Shown piece after piece: positions 1 through 9,455 of a stretch of 62,668 bases of DNA. Source of the stretch: Actinomycetes bacterium. GTDB lineage: Bacteria > Actinomycetota > Thermoleophilia > UBA2241. Below the pieces are notes generated by a model, which ran no database searches, had not been told where the DNA came from, and saw only the letters and a program-made list of their open reading frames with translations. The stretch spans positions 1-62,668 of the forward strand of contig JAKPOQ010000145.1 in the NCBI GenBank assembly GCA_029547745.1, given 5' to 3'. The first letter of the stretch is position 1. Every line of letters starts with the position of its first letter. The translations under genes were made by a program, and so were the position numbers.

Positions 1-1289
1 CCGCTAAGGTAGGCGTCGTACGAGGACAGGTCCATGAACCCATGTCCGGTGAGGTTGAAGAGGATGGTCCTGGCGACGCCCTCCTCCTTGCACTTGAGCG
101 CCTCGTCGATGACGACGCGGATGGCGTGGCTGCTCTCGGGCGCGGGCACGATGGCCTCGGTCTGCACGAAAAGGCGGGCGGCCTCGAACACCTTCGTCTG
201 CGGGACGGCGACCGCGTCGATCAGACCGAGGTGGTACGCGTGGCTGACGAGTGGGGCCATGCCGTGGTAACGCAGCCCGCCGGCATGGATGCCGGGGGGC
301 ATGTAGTCGTGTCCCAGGGTGTACATCTTGAAGAGCGGCGTCGTCGCAGCCTCATCGCCGAAGTCATAGCGGAGCTCGCCTTTGGTGAGTGTCGGACAGG
401 CGGTGGGCTCGACGGCGATGAACCGGGTCTTCGTCTTGCCGGCGAGGTTCTCGCGCAGGAAGGGGAAGGCGATCCCGCCGAAGCTTGAGCCACCGCCCAC
501 GCATCCGATGACCATGTCGGGGTAGGCGTCGGCGTCCTGCACCTGGAGGAGGGCTTCCTCGCCGATCACCGTCTGGTGGAGGAGGACATGGTTGTTGACG
601 CTCCCCAGCGAGTACTTCGACCCCGGATGCGTGACCGCGTCCTCCACCGCCTCGCTGATGGCGATGCCGAGGCTCCCGAGGGACTCAGGGTCCTCGGCGA
701 GGACGGCGCGCCCGGCCTTCGTCTTATCGCTGGGGCTAGGGATCACGTCCGCGCCCCAGAGCTGCATCATGCTGCGCCGGTATGGCTTCTGGTGGTAGCT
801 GACCTTGACCATGTACACCATGCACTCGAGCCCGAACATGCTGCACGCCATGCTGAGCGCGCTGCCCCACTGCCCGGCGCCGGTCTCCGTCGCGAGTCGC
901 TTGGTGCCGTCCTCCCTGTTGTAGTAGGCCTGCGCCACCGCGGTGTTGCACTTGTGTGAGCCGGCCGGGCTCACGCCTTCGTGCTTGAAGAAGATCTTCG
1001 CCGGCGTGTCGAGCGCCTTCTCGAGTCCGGTAGCGCGGACGAGCGGCGACGGTCTCCAGATACGGTAGATCTCATGGACCTCCTCGGGGATCTCGATGTA
1101 GCGCTCGCTCGAGACCTCCTGGGAGATGATGCTCGGCGGGAAGATCGGGGCAAGATCTTCCGGGCCGGCCGGTTGAAGCGTCGCGGGATTGAGGGGCGGC
1201 GCCGGCGGCTCCGGGAGGTCGGGGACGATGTTGTACCAGGCTCTGGGGATCCTCTCCTCGTCGAGGACGAACTTCTTCTTCTCGCTCAT
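1..1289 (-). CDS. trpB: TrpB2-type tryptophan synthase beta chain (3' end outside window)
   Basis: PLP enzyme that condenses indole with serine to make tryptophan in the cytoplasm. The N-terminus ([20 protein letters not shown]) and the long proline-rich lead-in before the fold are typical of TrpB2, the longer class that often lacks a TrpA partner. The PLP lysine lies in GSHKCNT at about K113, and the phosphate-binding loop GCVGGGSS follows later. Translation stays open to the window edge, so the last few residues are missing. The ATG is preceded by GAGAAGG at 7 nt spacing. No trpA or other trp gene is adjacent, which fits a stand-alone indole-salvage TrpB2, although some TrpB2-like proteins may use other substrates. 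The 243-bp stretch upstream holds a 7-bp-arm hairpin (1435-1451) and no gene. Confidence 0.93.
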   Translation of the reverse strand, partial: MSEKKKFVLDEERIPRAWYNIVPDLPEPPAPPLNPATLQPAGPEDLAPIFPPSIISQEVSSERYIEIPEEVHEIYRIWRPSPLVRATGLEKALDTPAKIFFKHEGVSPAGSHKCNTAVAQAYYNREDGTKRLATETGAGQWGSALSMACSMFGLECMVYMVKVSYHQKPYRRSMMQLWGADVIPSPSDKTKAGRAVLAEDPESLGSLGIAISEAVEDAVTHPGSKYSLGSVNNHVLLHQTVIGEEALLQVQDADAYPDMVIGCVGGGSSFGGIAFPFLRENLAGKTKTRFIAVEPTACPTLTKGELRYDFGDEAATTPLFKMYTLGHDYMPPGIHAGGLRYHGMAPLVSHAYHLGLIDAVAVPQTKVFEAARLFVQTEAIVPAPESSHAIRVVIDEALKCKEEGVARTILFNLTGHGFMDLSSYDAYLS

Positions 1290-1532
1290 GGCCTACCTTC
1301 TCTCGTGTGCCCTGCGTTCCGTTGCACTGCTCACGCTGCGGGAATGCACTGTCGCTGCGTCGTTTCGGGGACGGGTGACCGCGTCGAGCGGTCGAAGGGG
1401 ATGCGGGCGCGGCCCGCGCGGGGTGTCGGAGAACGGCGCGCTAGGCGCGCCAGAGCCAGCTGCGCCAGTTGCGCGTGGTGCTGCTTGTGGCGCCGATGCC
1501 GGTCATGGTGGCCGGCATTCTAGCACAGGCCG

Positions 1533-3230
1533 TCAATCGTCGGCCGCGGATCCTGCGGCGGGCTCGCCGGCGCCGGCCGGGCGCAGCCGAGCCGGCGGCT
1601 CGATCACCTCCTGCAGAGGGTAAGGCGAGCCGGGCCGCGCGAACAGGAAGCCCTGAGCGTAGGGCACGCCGAGCTCGACGACCTTGTCGAGCTGGGCGTT
1701 CGTCTCGACGCCCTCGGCCACAAGCTCGATGCCTGCGCTCTGACAGAAGTCGCGCAGCGTCGCCACGAGACGCTGCTTTACCTGCGACGTCTCGATGTTC
1801 CGCACCAGGCTCATGTCGAGCTTCATGAAGTCGGGCTCGATCTCGACGACCGCCTGCAGGCCCGAGTAGCCCGCGCCGGCATCGTCGATGGCGATTCTGA
1901 AGCCTTGGTCGCGTAGCTGCGCGACGACGTCGCGGACGCGCTCGAAGTCCTCGATCACGCTCTTCTCCGTCACCTCGATGATCGTCTTCTCGCGCAAGTG
2001 CGTCGGCGTGGCGGCGATGAGCTCATGGACGAACAGGTCGCTCCGTGCCTGGAACAACAGGTTGATGGGTTCGGTGTTGATGAAGCGCAGGTAGCGGTCC
2101 GGCAGCGTCGAGCTGGCGCGTGCCGCCGTCATCCGGCAGAGCCGGTCCAGCTCCGGCACGCGTCCTTGCTCACGTGCCACCTCGAAGAGCACGTCCGGGC
2201 GGTGAAGCTCGCTCTGCCGGGGTCCACGGGCGAGGAGCTCGAACCCCACGACCGTATAGTCGTCGGCGTGCACGATAGGCTGGTAGACGCACGTCACCTG
2301 TTCCTTCGCCAGGATCCGCTGGAACTCGGCGTTCAACCGGTGGCGGGTCTCGCTGCGTTCGCGCTGGATGCCGTTGGTGGCGTCTTCGATCGCATGAAGC
2401 AGGGCGCGCCTGAAGCGCACCTTCGGTGACTGCGACAGGCGCGCCCATCCTACGGACACACCGATCTGCACCTCGAGGCGTCTCTTGAGTTCGTCCTCGA
2501 TATCGACCAGGAGCTTGCTCTCGAGGCGTTCCTTCACAGCTCTCAGGTCGGCGTCGACGAGGTACCCCTTCGTGCGCGAGGGCGAGAGCACGATGACGAA
2601 GCCGGTTCCGAGGCTCGAGATCGAGACGAAGTCCTCGCGCCGGAGGATCTCGCCCCGCGCCTCCGAGAGGCGGGCGCCGACTGTACGGAAGACCTCGTCC
2701 ACGACCTCGAACCCCGACAGCTCCTCGAGAGCGTTGATGCCCTGGAGGCCGACGTAGATGACGCCGAGCTGGCCGTGGTTCGCGAGCAGGTGTTGGACCT
2801 CGGCTTGGACATTGGCGAGGGTCGGCAGGCCGGTGACCTCGTCGTAGTAGATGGAGGTGTCGCGCAGGACGTCACGCACCGTCTGGAGCAGGTGCTCGGT
2901 GCGGAACGGTTTGGTGACGTATCCCGAGGCGCCGGAGCGGTTCGCTTCCATCATGTGCGAGAGCTCCGCCTTGGCGGTGAGGAAGATGACGGGGATGTCC
3001 TTGGTGTAGCCGAACTGCAGCTCGCAGCACACCTGATATCCGTCCATGTCCGGCATCATCACGTCGAGCAGGACCAGGTGAGGGTGCTGGGTGTAGGCGA
3101 TCTCCAGCGCTGTCGCGCCGTCGTTGGCGATGACGACGTCGTAGCCTTCCGCCTCGAGCACGGCCTTGACCGTTTCGGCTACGTCGATTTCGTCGTCGAC
3201 CACGAGGATGCGGATGCGCGGATCGCTCAT
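1533..3230 (-). CDS. Response regulator with REC, degenerate GGDEF and EAL domains
   Basis: Two-component output protein predicted to hydrolyse c-di-GMP. The REC domain covers residues 1-120, with acidic pocket D12-D13, phospho-acceptor D56 and K107 in VTKPF. The region at about 135-290 has a GGDEF fold but reads SSLGTGF where GGDEF should be, so cyclase activity is unlikely. The C-terminal EAL domain keeps ELL in place of EAL, plus the FINTEP, EVTEKS, IDDAGAGYSGL, KLD, AEGVET and QGFLFARP motifs, so phosphodiesterase residues look intact. The start at MSDPRIR follows GGGAGGGG; an upstream in-frame ATG exists but has no better site. No histidine kinase is next to it. Confidence 0.93.
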   Translation of the reverse strand: MSDPRIRILVVDDEIDVAETVKAVLEAEGYDVVIANDGATALEIAYTQHPHLVLLDVMMPDMDGYQVCCELQFGYTKDIPVIFLTAKAELSHMMEANRSGASGYVTKPFRTEHLLQTVRDVLRDTSIYYDEVTGLPTLANVQAEVQHLLANHGQLGVIYVGLQGINALEELSGFEVVDEVFRTVGARLSEARGEILRREDFVSISSLGTGFVIVLSPSRTKGYLVDADLRAVKERLESKLLVDIEDELKRRLEVQIGVSVGWARLSQSPKVRFRRALLHAIEDATNGIQRERSETRHRLNAEFQRILAKEQVTCVYQPIVHADDYTVVGFELLARGPRQSELHRPDVLFEVAREQGRVPELDRLCRMTAARASSTLPDRYLRFINTEPINLLFQARSDLFVHELIAATPTHLREKTIIEVTEKSVIEDFERVRDVVAQLRDQGFRIAIDDAGAGYSGLQAVVEIEPDFMKLDMSLVRNIETSQVKQRLVATLRDFCQSAGIELVAEGVETNAQLDKVVELGVPYAQGFLFARPGSPYPLQEVIEPPARLRPAGAGEPAAGSAADD

Positions 3231-3324
3231 ACTCGCCCCTCCCACAGGTGTCATGCGCGCACTGTACAGCTATCGGTCGGTATCGGCAGCTCCATGAGCG
3301 ACTATGCGATACTGAGCACAGTAC

Positions 3325-3330
3325 AGGAGG
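3325..3330 (+). promoter_or_regulatory. Ribosome binding site that fixes the speB start
   Basis: A perfect AGGAGG lies 5 nt before GTG 3336. An in-frame ATG at 3294 would give 14 extra residues but has no such site and extends beyond the usual N-terminus of the family. Confidence 0.7.
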
Positions 3331-3335
3331 TGTCC

Positions 3336-4271
3336 GTGAAGGGACATGGTCCGACCGATCCGCAGGAGTCGCCGCGCTTCGCCGGTATCTCCACCTTCCT
3401 CCGCCTGCCCCACACGACCCATCTCGACGACGTCGACGTCGCCTTCGTCGGCCTGCCGTTCGACACGGGGGCGACCTTCCGCGCCGGGGCGCGCTTCGGG
3501 CCCAAGGCCGTGCGCGAGGGGTCGCTGGCGCTGCGTCCGTCGTACAATCCGGCCCAGCGCGTCGCCGTTTTCGACCGCCTCTCGGCGGTCGATTTCGGCG
3601 ACGCGCCCGTCGTGCCAGGGTTCACGGACCGCTCCATGGACCGTATCGCCGCGACGCTCGCCCCCATGCACGAAGCGGGCGTCGTCCCGATCGCCTTCGG
3701 CGGCGACCATACCGTGCTTCTCGCCGAGCTGCGGGCTGTGGCGCAGCGGCACGGCCCGGTCGCCCTCATCCAGTTCGACGCCCACAGCGACACTTGGGAC
3801 GAGTACTTCGGCGAGAAGTACACGCACGGGACCGTGGTGCGGCGTGCTCTCGAGGAAGGGCTGATCGACCCGGCGCGCTCGACCCTTATGGGGATGCGCG
3901 GCGGGCTGTACAGCCCGCACGACTACGACGACGTGCGTGCCATGGGGTTCGTGCTCTTCCCCTGGGAGGACCTCGCGCAGTTCGGCACCCCGGCGGTCGC
4001 CGCCGCGGTCGAGCGGGCCGCCGGCAAGGCGTTCCTGACCTTCGACATCGACTTCGTCGACCCTGCCTTCGCACCGGGGACGGGAACGCCCGAGTGCGGC
4101 GGCCCGACGTCCATGCAGGCGTTGGCGCTGGTGCGCGGCTGCCGTGGCCTGGACCTGGTCGGGGCGGACGTTGTCGAGGTCCTCCCCGACCTCGACACGT
4201 CGCATCTGACGGGCACGCTCGCGGCGACGGTCGCCTACGAGATCCTCAGCTTGGTGGCGTGCGAGCGGTGA
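3336..4271 (+). CDS. speB: Agmatinase (ureohydrolase family)
   Basis: Binuclear manganese hydrolase predicted to split agmatine into putrescine and urea. All ureohydrolase metal motifs are present: GGDH (H125), DAHSD (D148, H150, D152) and the FDIDFVDP block (D237, D239). The length, 311 aa from the GTG start, is normal for bacterial SpeB. The stop overlaps the next gene's start as GTGA, so the amidase behind it is translationally coupled. It is divergent from the c-di-GMP regulator, with about 105 bp between them. Related guanidino-acid hydrolases share these motifs, so the exact substrate is inferred. Confidence 0.9.
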   Translation: MKGHGPTDPQESPRFAGISTFLRLPHTTHLDDVDVAFVGLPFDTGATFRAGARFGPKAVREGSLALRPSYNPAQRVAVFDRLSAVDFGDAPVVPGFTDRSMDRIAATLAPMHEAGVVPIAFGGDHTVLLAELRAVAQRHGPVALIQFDAHSDTWDEYFGEKYTHGTVVRRALEEGLIDPARSTLMGMRGGLYSPHDYDDVRAMGFVLFPWEDLAQFGTPAVAAAVERAAGKAFLTFDIDFVDPAFAPGTGTPECGGPTSMQALALVRGCRGLDLVGADVVEVLPDLDTSHLTGTLAATVAYEILSLVACER

Positions 4272-5164
4272 GCGACGCGCCCGCAGAGGAGCGTTCGTCT
4301 CGAGGCGCCGACGCCGGTGGCCGGCCTCTGGGCCGCACTCTGCGCGTCGCGTGCGTACAGCTCAACACGACCTCCGACGTGATGGCCAACATCGCCACGG
4401 CGAGCCGGCTGGTACGCGAGGCGGCCGGCGCCGGCGCCGAGCTGATCGCCCTGCCCGAGACGTGGGCCTTCAAAGGGCACAGCGCCGGCATCCTCGCGAG
4501 CGCCGAGCCGATCGACGGGCCAAGCAACGCCGTGCTCGCCGGCCTTGCCGCCGAGCACGGCGTCCATGTCCTCGCCGGATCGCACTACGAACGGACCTCG
4601 CGTGCGGATCGCGCCTTCAACACTTCCGTGCTGTTCGGGCCGAAGGGCGAGGTCCTTGCCGTCTACCGCAAGATCCACCTGTTCGACGCCATATCGGGTA
4701 CCACGGTCTATCGCGAGTCGGACGATCTCGTGGCCGGCGACCAGGTGGTCACGGCGCGGATCGTGACCGGGGCGGGGGTCGCCGTGACCCTCGGCCTCTC
4801 GATCTGCTACGACGTGCGCTTCCCCGAGCTGTATCGCGCCCTGGCGTTGCGCGGCGCCGAAGTGCTGCTCGTGCCGGCGGCCTTCACGCACTTCACCGGC
4901 GCCGCCCACTGGGAGGTCCTGCTGCGCGCGCGGGCCATCGAGAACGGCTGCTTCGTGGTCGCGCCGGACCAGACCGGCTCATATCTGCCGGACCACCGGT
5001 GCTATGGCAACAGCATGGTCGTCGACCCGTGGGGGAGGGTGGTGCGGCGCATGGGAGAGGAGGTCGGGTGGTGTCTCGCCGACCTCGACCTCGACGCCGT
5101 CGGTCGCGTGCGCGAGCAGATTCCGTCGCTCGCCGGGCGACGGCCCGAGACGTACGGTCTCTGA
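4268..5164 (+). CDS. Nitrilase-superfamily carbon-nitrogen hydrolase
   Basis: Amidase with the nitrilase triad E64 (ALPETW), K135 (YRKIHLFD) and C180 (SICYDVRFPELYR). The sequence around the cysteine and the AIENGCFVVAPDQTG stretch resemble the Nit1/Nit2 branch (deaminated glutathione amidase or omega-amidase) more than N-carbamoylputrescine amidase. Coupling to agmatinase by a 4-bp overlap nevertheless hints at polyamine or omega-amide turnover. The first about 22 residues are a poorly conserved extension before the fold. The gene ends 14 bp before the convergent Wzz-like gene. Confidence 0.88.
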   Translation: MSDAPAEERSSRGADAGGRPLGRTLRVACVQLNTTSDVMANIATASRLVREAAGAGAELIALPETWAFKGHSAGILASAEPIDGPSNAVLAGLAAEHGVHVLAGSHYERTSRADRAFNTSVLFGPKGEVLAVYRKIHLFDAISGTTVYRESDDLVAGDQVVTARIVTGAGVAVTLGLSICYDVRFPELYRALALRGAEVLLVPAAFTHFTGAAHWEVLLRARAIENGCFVVAPDQTGSYLPDHRCYGNSMVVDPWGRVVRRMGEEVGWCLADLDLDAVGRVREQIPSLAGRRPETYGL

Positions 5165-5177
5165 GCGCGCGGGTCGC

Positions 5178-6059
5178 TCAGATCGCCGCAGCGCGGCTGA
5201 GGCGACGCTGGCGCACGAACGCGGCGATGATGCCCACGACCAACCCCGCGAGGGCGCCGGCGGCCACGTTCAACCGCATGTCGGGGCCGCTCGGGGTGTC
5301 GGGCAGCGCTGCCTCGTGCAGGATGCGTGGCTCCTCGACGTTCCTGGCCGTGAGGAGCATGAGCTGGGCCTTTTGCAGGGCCGTCGTCAGCGATTCGGCC
5401 TCGCTGGCGGCCGCTTGGGCCACGGCGACGTAGGGGGCGGCCGCGGCCGCCTTCTCGGCCCTGGAGCCGCTCCCCGCGGCGATCGCCGCGAGCGCCGCGG
5501 CGGCCCTCGCGCCGCGCTGCCGGGCCGCCGAGAGCTGCCTCTTGAGGTCGGCGACCTGGCTCTCGAGGAGCGCGATCCGGTCCTTCGGGGCCTCGCCGAT
5601 GCGCTCCAGGAGTGCGGCGGCGAGCGCGTCGGCGGCGGCGGCGGCGCGTCGCCGCGACTCGTCCCGCACCGTGATCACGACGATGTTCACCACCGACGAG
5701 GTCGTCTTGATCGTCGACGACGGCGTCTCGACCGTCGTCTCGCGGCGCAACGTCGCCGCTGTCATGCCGTCGCCGGTGGCCCGCGCGGCGTCGTTCAACA
5801 GCGTTTGGCTGGAGAGCAACTGGATCGCCGCCTTGGCGTTCGAGTTGAGGCCGGCCATGGGGTTGCCGTTGGCATCGGTGGTCTGGCCGATGTAGACGGA
5901 CGCCGTCGCGTCGTAGGTCGTCGGCTGGAGGAGCGTCAGGACGACGCCGGCGACGATGCCCACGGCCACGAGGACGAGGACGATCCACCAGTGGCGCGCG
6001 ACCGCGCCGAGGTACGAGGCGACGTCGATGTCGTCACGCGCCGGCTGTTCAGTGGTCAT
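5178..6059 (-). CDS. Wzz-type polysaccharide chain-length determinant protein
   Basis: Membrane protein of the PCP/Wzz family, which controls glycan chain length together with Wzy. It has an N-terminal membrane segment (WWIVLVLVAVGIVAGVV), a periplasm-facing middle region with an Ala-rich coiled-coil (about 150-225), and a C-terminal membrane segment before the basic tail. No fused BY-kinase domain is present. It is last in a minus-strand operon starting at 10090. An alternative ATG nine bases upstream (6068) would add MGD; the chosen start has GGATGGG in front of it. Confidence 0.85.
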   Translation of the reverse strand: MTTEQPARDDIDVASYLGAVARHWWIVLVLVAVGIVAGVVLTLLQPTTYDATASVYIGQTTDANGNPMAGLNSNAKAAIQLLSSQTLLNDAARATGDGMTAATLRRETTVETPSSTIKTTSSVVNIVVITVRDESRRRAAAAADALAAALLERIGEAPKDRIALLESQVADLKRQLSAARQRGARAAAALAAIAAGSGSRAEKAAAAAPYVAVAQAAASEAESLTTALQKAQLMLLTARNVEEPRILHEAALPDTPSGPDMRLNVAAGALAGLVVGIIAAFVRQRRLSRAAAI

Positions 6060-6069
6060 GTCGCCCATC

Positions 6070-7155
6070 CTACCCCAGCAGGCTGTCCCGCGGCAGCGGC
6101 GCACGGTACGAGGGGAAATAATGTCCGTCGATGATCTCCCCCTGCTCGTCGCGCCGGCGCTCGGCGCGCGCATACGCCTCGGGGAGGTGGATCGCGCTGC
6201 CGATCCGGCGCGGCGCGACCTGGTGCGTGAAGCCGAGCTTGAACCGGAAGAACTCGTCGTCGCCGCGGTAGCCGCCGCCGAGGTCGACGACCGTCGCCGT
6301 GGTACGGCAGGCCCACTGCATGGCCTCGAAGAAGAGCGGGCTCGTGGGTCGGAGGCGGGCAGCCTCGCGGTCGGCGCCGAGAGCGTGGAAGTGCACGAAG
6401 TCGTGGCTGCGGAGGAAGAGGGCCGCGGCGACGAGGCGCCCGTCGTGACGGGCGCCGAACAGCACCGCGGCCGCTCCCAACAGCTCGCGCAGGGTGCGGA
6501 AGTGCGCCGCGTCATACCGGTACTGGGGCAGCGCCCGGCGACGGAGCGCGTTGTCGAGGTAGAGCTCGGCGAAGCGCTCCCAGGCGTCGTCCTCCGTCTC
6601 GACACCGCACGTCACGCCGGCCTCGCGGGCGTGGCGGATGTTGCGGCGCGCCGGCCCGGTCAGGGTCTCGACGAACGCGCACCCGCCCTGGTCGAGGCGC
6701 GCCCAGACGGTCTTCCCGACCTCCTGGACGTCGAGGCGATAGTCCATACTGAGGCTGGTCTCAAGGAACGGGTGGAAGCGGACGAACTCGCTGACGACCC
6801 CGGTCTCACGACACCAGGCGTCCATCTCGGTCCGGAACGCGGCCACGGTCTCCTCTCGCGTCTTGTGAGGGATCAGAGGCCCGCCGTAGCCGACGGGGCT
6901 GGTCATGTCGTGGAGCCCGGAGAACTCGCTGCCGAGGTAGTCCACCCGGCTGAGGTCGCGGAGGATGAACGGATAGAGGACGAGCCCGTCACGGTCGCGG
7001 TAGACCGCGCCCAGCGCCTGGCCGTCGCCGTGCCGCTCCCACACGCGCAGGTAGGGGCTGGTGAAGAAGACGTCGCGCTGGTGAGGAGCAAGTTCGGCGA
7101 GGGCCTCGTCCCAGTCGGCGCCGCGTTGCTCGAGAGCGATGATCTCGAGGCTCAT
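6070..7155 (-). CDS. FemAB-like GNAT-fold transferase
   Basis: A 361-aa protein with the double-GNAT layout of the FemAB/Acetyltransf_6 group, which transfers amino-acyl or acyl groups onto cell-wall precursors or surface glycans. The conserved C-terminal half holds TGPARRNIRHAREAGV and VVDLGGGYRGDDEFFRFKLGF, typical of FemAB-like proteins in exopolysaccharide clusters. Its start overlaps the preceding glycosyltransferase by 4 bp, so it belongs to the glycan operon. With the ATP-grasp and PIG-L genes nearby it may decorate amino groups exposed on the glycan; that role is inference. Confidence 0.82.
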   Translation of the reverse strand: MSLEIIALEQRGADWDEALAELAPHQRDVFFTSPYLRVWERHGDGQALGAVYRDRDGLVLYPFILRDLSRVDYLGSEFSGLHDMTSPVGYGGPLIPHKTREETVAAFRTEMDAWCRETGVVSEFVRFHPFLETSLSMDYRLDVQEVGKTVWARLDQGGCAFVETLTGPARRNIRHAREAGVTCGVETEDDAWERFAELYLDNALRRRALPQYRYDAAHFRTLRELLGAAAVLFGARHDGRLVAAALFLRSHDFVHFHALGADREAARLRPTSPLFFEAMQWACRTTATVVDLGGGYRGDDEFFRFKLGFTHQVAPRRIGSAIHLPEAYARAERRRDEQGEIIDGHYFPSYRAPLPRDSLLG

Positions 7156-8399
7156 GACGGCCTCCTTTGCTCGTCGCGCACCCGCTCGAGGACGGCGAGA
7201 TAGTCACGCGCTAGTCTCCGGCGATCGAAGTGCGCGAGCACATGACGCCGGCCGTTCTCGCCGAGCCGCCGCGCCTCGGCGGGGTCGTCGGCGAGGCGTT
7301 CGGCCGCCGCCGCCAGCGCCTCGTCGTCCTCGGGCGTGAAGATAAGGCCGCAGTCCGCCGTGCGCACGAGCGCGGCGGCGTGGCCCTCGAAACCGAGCAG
7401 GATGGGCTTGGCCATGGCGGCGTCCTCGAACAGCTTCGAGGGAAGGATGGTCGTGAAGATCTCGCGGCGCTTGAAGTGCACGAGGCAGGCGTCGCTGGCG
7501 GCGAGGACGTCGGGAAGCTGCGCGCGCGGCACCATTCCTGTGAAGACGACGTTGTCGAGGCCCTCGGTGCGCGCCGTGGCCTCGAGCTCGGCGCGCACGG
7601 CGCCGTCGCCGACGAGCAGGAAGACGATGTCGGTGCGGTCCCGCGCGCGCAGGCGGCGCGCCGCGCGCAGGACGACGTCGAGTCCGCTCGCCATGCCGAT
7701 CGTGCCGGCGAAGACGACGACGAAAGCGTCGCGCGCCACGCCGTAGCGCGCGCGTACGGCGGGGTCGGGGTCGCGTGGGTAGAAGAGCTCGGTGTCGACG
7801 CCGTTGGTGACGACGTCGATCTTGGCCGCGGGCACCCCGCGCGCCATGAGCTGCTCCCGGTAGCCGTCGCCCACCGTGACGATGTGGTCGGCCGCCGCGT
7901 ACAAGGTGCGCTCCATGACCTCGAGGGCGCGGACGGCGAGGCCGCGGTCCATGGCCCCGACCGCGGTGATGGACTCCGGCCAGAGGTCGCGGACCTCGAG
8001 GACGAAGGGGGCGCGGTGCGCCCAGTGAGCCGGGACGCCGGCCCACCCGGCAAAGAACTGGGGCGAGGTCGCGATCACGACGTCGGGGCGGCGGACGAAG
8101 GCCGCCGCCACCGAGGCCGAGACGAAGTACGAGACGAAGTTGACGGTGCGCCGCACGGTGCCGGCGTTCGGCGCGAGGTAGGTCCAGACGCGGATCGTGT
8201 GGATGCCGTCGATCCACTCGTCCTGCCACAGCCCGTTGCGGTACCCGTCGTAGACCACACCGGCCGGGACGTTCGGGGCGCCGGTGAGGACCGTCACCTG
8301 GTGGCCCTCGCGGACCCACTCGCGGGCCATCGCGTGGACGCGGGCGGCGGGCGCGTTGTTCTCGGGGACGAAGTAGTGGCTCAGGTACAGGATGTGCAT
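7152..8399 (-). CDS. Glycosyltransferase family 4 (WcaI-like)
   Basis: GT-B fold glycosyltransferase of 415 aa. The N-terminal half opens with HILYLSHYFVPENNAPAARV, the WcaI/WbuB-like start, followed by LEVRDLWPES. The C-terminal donor domain has VVFAGTIGMASGLD and SKLFEDAAMAKPILLGFEG, where nucleotide-sugar contacts normally lie. It is cytoplasmic and should add one sugar to the lipid-linked repeat unit. It sits between an ATP-grasp gene (3 bp gap) and the FemAB-like gene (overlap). Donor and linkage cannot be read from sequence. Confidence 0.92.
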   Translation of the reverse strand: MHILYLSHYFVPENNAPAARVHAMAREWVREGHQVTVLTGAPNVPAGVVYDGYRNGLWQDEWIDGIHTIRVWTYLAPNAGTVRRTVNFVSYFVSASVAAAFVRRPDVVIATSPQFFAGWAGVPAHWAHRAPFVLEVRDLWPESITAVGAMDRGLAVRALEVMERTLYAAADHIVTVGDGYREQLMARGVPAAKIDVVTNGVDTELFYPRDPDPAVRARYGVARDAFVVVFAGTIGMASGLDVVLRAARRLRARDRTDIVFLLVGDGAVRAELEATARTEGLDNVVFTGMVPRAQLPDVLAASDACLVHFKRREIFTTILPSKLFEDAAMAKPILLGFEGHAAALVRTADCGLIFTPEDDEALAAAAERLADDPAEARRLGENGRRHVLAHFDRRRLARDYLAVLERVRDEQRRPS

Positions 8400-8402
8400 C
8401 TC

Positions 8403-9455
8403 TCATTCGTCCCAGAAGAGCTGCTCGTGATAGCGCACGGTGCGCCGCGAGGTGCGCACGCGCGACTGGGCGGCGGCGAGGGCGTCCTCGTCCAGCTCGC
8501 CCAGTGCGTACTTGATGCCCAGGTACGGGAGGATGAAGTCCTCCTGGTAGACGAAGGTCGAGACGCGCGGATTGATCTCGAGCAACGCGTCGCCCTTGAA
8601 CTGCAGGTTTACGAACCAGTCGAGACCGAGGGCGCGGCAGGCCTCGCGGGCGAAGCCCACGAGGTCGGGCCGCGCCACGGTGCGGAACGCCATCGCCAGC
8701 CCGGTGTCGACCGCCTCGCGCGTCTTCGTCTGCTGCAGGAGGATCTCGCCGCCGGCGGTGAGCGCGTCGACCGTGTGCTCCGGGCCTTCGATGTATTCCA
8801 TGACGAGCAGGCGTGGGAACGGCTCCAGCTCGCGAAAGGCGGTGACGGCCTCGTCGAGCGTCATGAGAACGTTGTTCGGACGCTCCCGAAGGATGACGGC
8901 GGCACGGTCGACGTCGGGGCGCAGGACGCGAAAGCCACGCGATCCCTTGCCGACGGGCGGCTTGAAGCAGACCGGCCCGTCTGGGTAGCCGAGACGCTCG
9001 CAGGCGGCGACGAACGCGTCGAGCGAACGGACGGCGAGCGTCTCGGGCTGAGGGACCGGCCGGTCGGCGAGCGCGGCGTACATCGCCCCTTTGTCGTTGC
9101 ACAGGTCGACGGCGGCGGCGCCGGCGACGAGCACGCGCGCGCCGAGGTCTTCGAACACGGCGCGCGCGTGCGCCACCGGTCCCACCTCGGCCGACGACTG
9201 GACGAAGAGGATGTCGGGGCGCTCGCCGGCGACGACGTCGGCGAGCGCCCCGACGTAGTCGTCCGACGACCCGGCCGGCACCTGGACGAACCGGTCGCAG
9301 AGGAACCTGCCGGCGGCCTCGGCGCGCATGTCCGTGCCGACGATCGTGACGTCGCGCTCACCGTTCGCCCTGAGCATGCGGATGAGCGCCGCGGCTCCGG
9401 GGCAGCCGGTGGCCGTGAGGACGACGGTGATGGGCGCCAGGTCGACGGCGGTCAC
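8403..9455 (-). CDS. ATP-grasp ligase, carbamoyl-phosphate-synthase-like
   Basis: A 350-aa stand-alone ATP-grasp protein. It has a pre-ATP-grasp Rossmann-like domain (VVLTATGCPGAAALIRML), the lysine-bearing VCFKPPVGKGSRGF loop, the EYIEGPEHTVD segment and LLEINPRVST carrying the magnesium ligands. Such enzymes join a carboxylate to an amine using ATP. In polysaccharide loci they are thought to add amino acids to sugar carboxyls or amines. The GTG start overlaps the PIG-L stop as GTGA. The substrate is unknown. Confidence 0.87.
   Translation of the reverse strand: MTAVDLAPITVVLTATGCPGAAALIRMLRANGERDVTIVGTDMRAEAAGRFLCDRFVQVPAGSSDDYVGALADVVAGERPDILFVQSSAEVGPVAHARAVFEDLGARVLVAGAAAVDLCNDKGAMYAALADRPVPQPETLAVRSLDAFVAACERLGYPDGPVCFKPPVGKGSRGFRVLRPDVDRAAVILRERPNNVLMTLDEAVTAFRELEPFPRLLVMEYIEGPEHTVDALTAGGEILLQQTKTREAVDTGLAMAFRTVARPDLVGFAREACRALGLDWFVNLQFKGDALLEINPRVSTFVYQEDFILPYLGIKYALGELDEDALAAAQSRVRTSRRTVRYHEQLFWDE

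Noticed and set aside
1290-1532. T-box or trp leader before the TrpB2 gene
   Set aside because: No T-box sequence, leader peptide rich in Trp codons, or terminator-antiterminator pair is visible.
2775-4271. Long version of the agmatinase starting inside the regulator gene
   Set aside because: The first 187 codons run antisense through the response regulator. The family N-terminus and AGGAGG fix the start at 3336.
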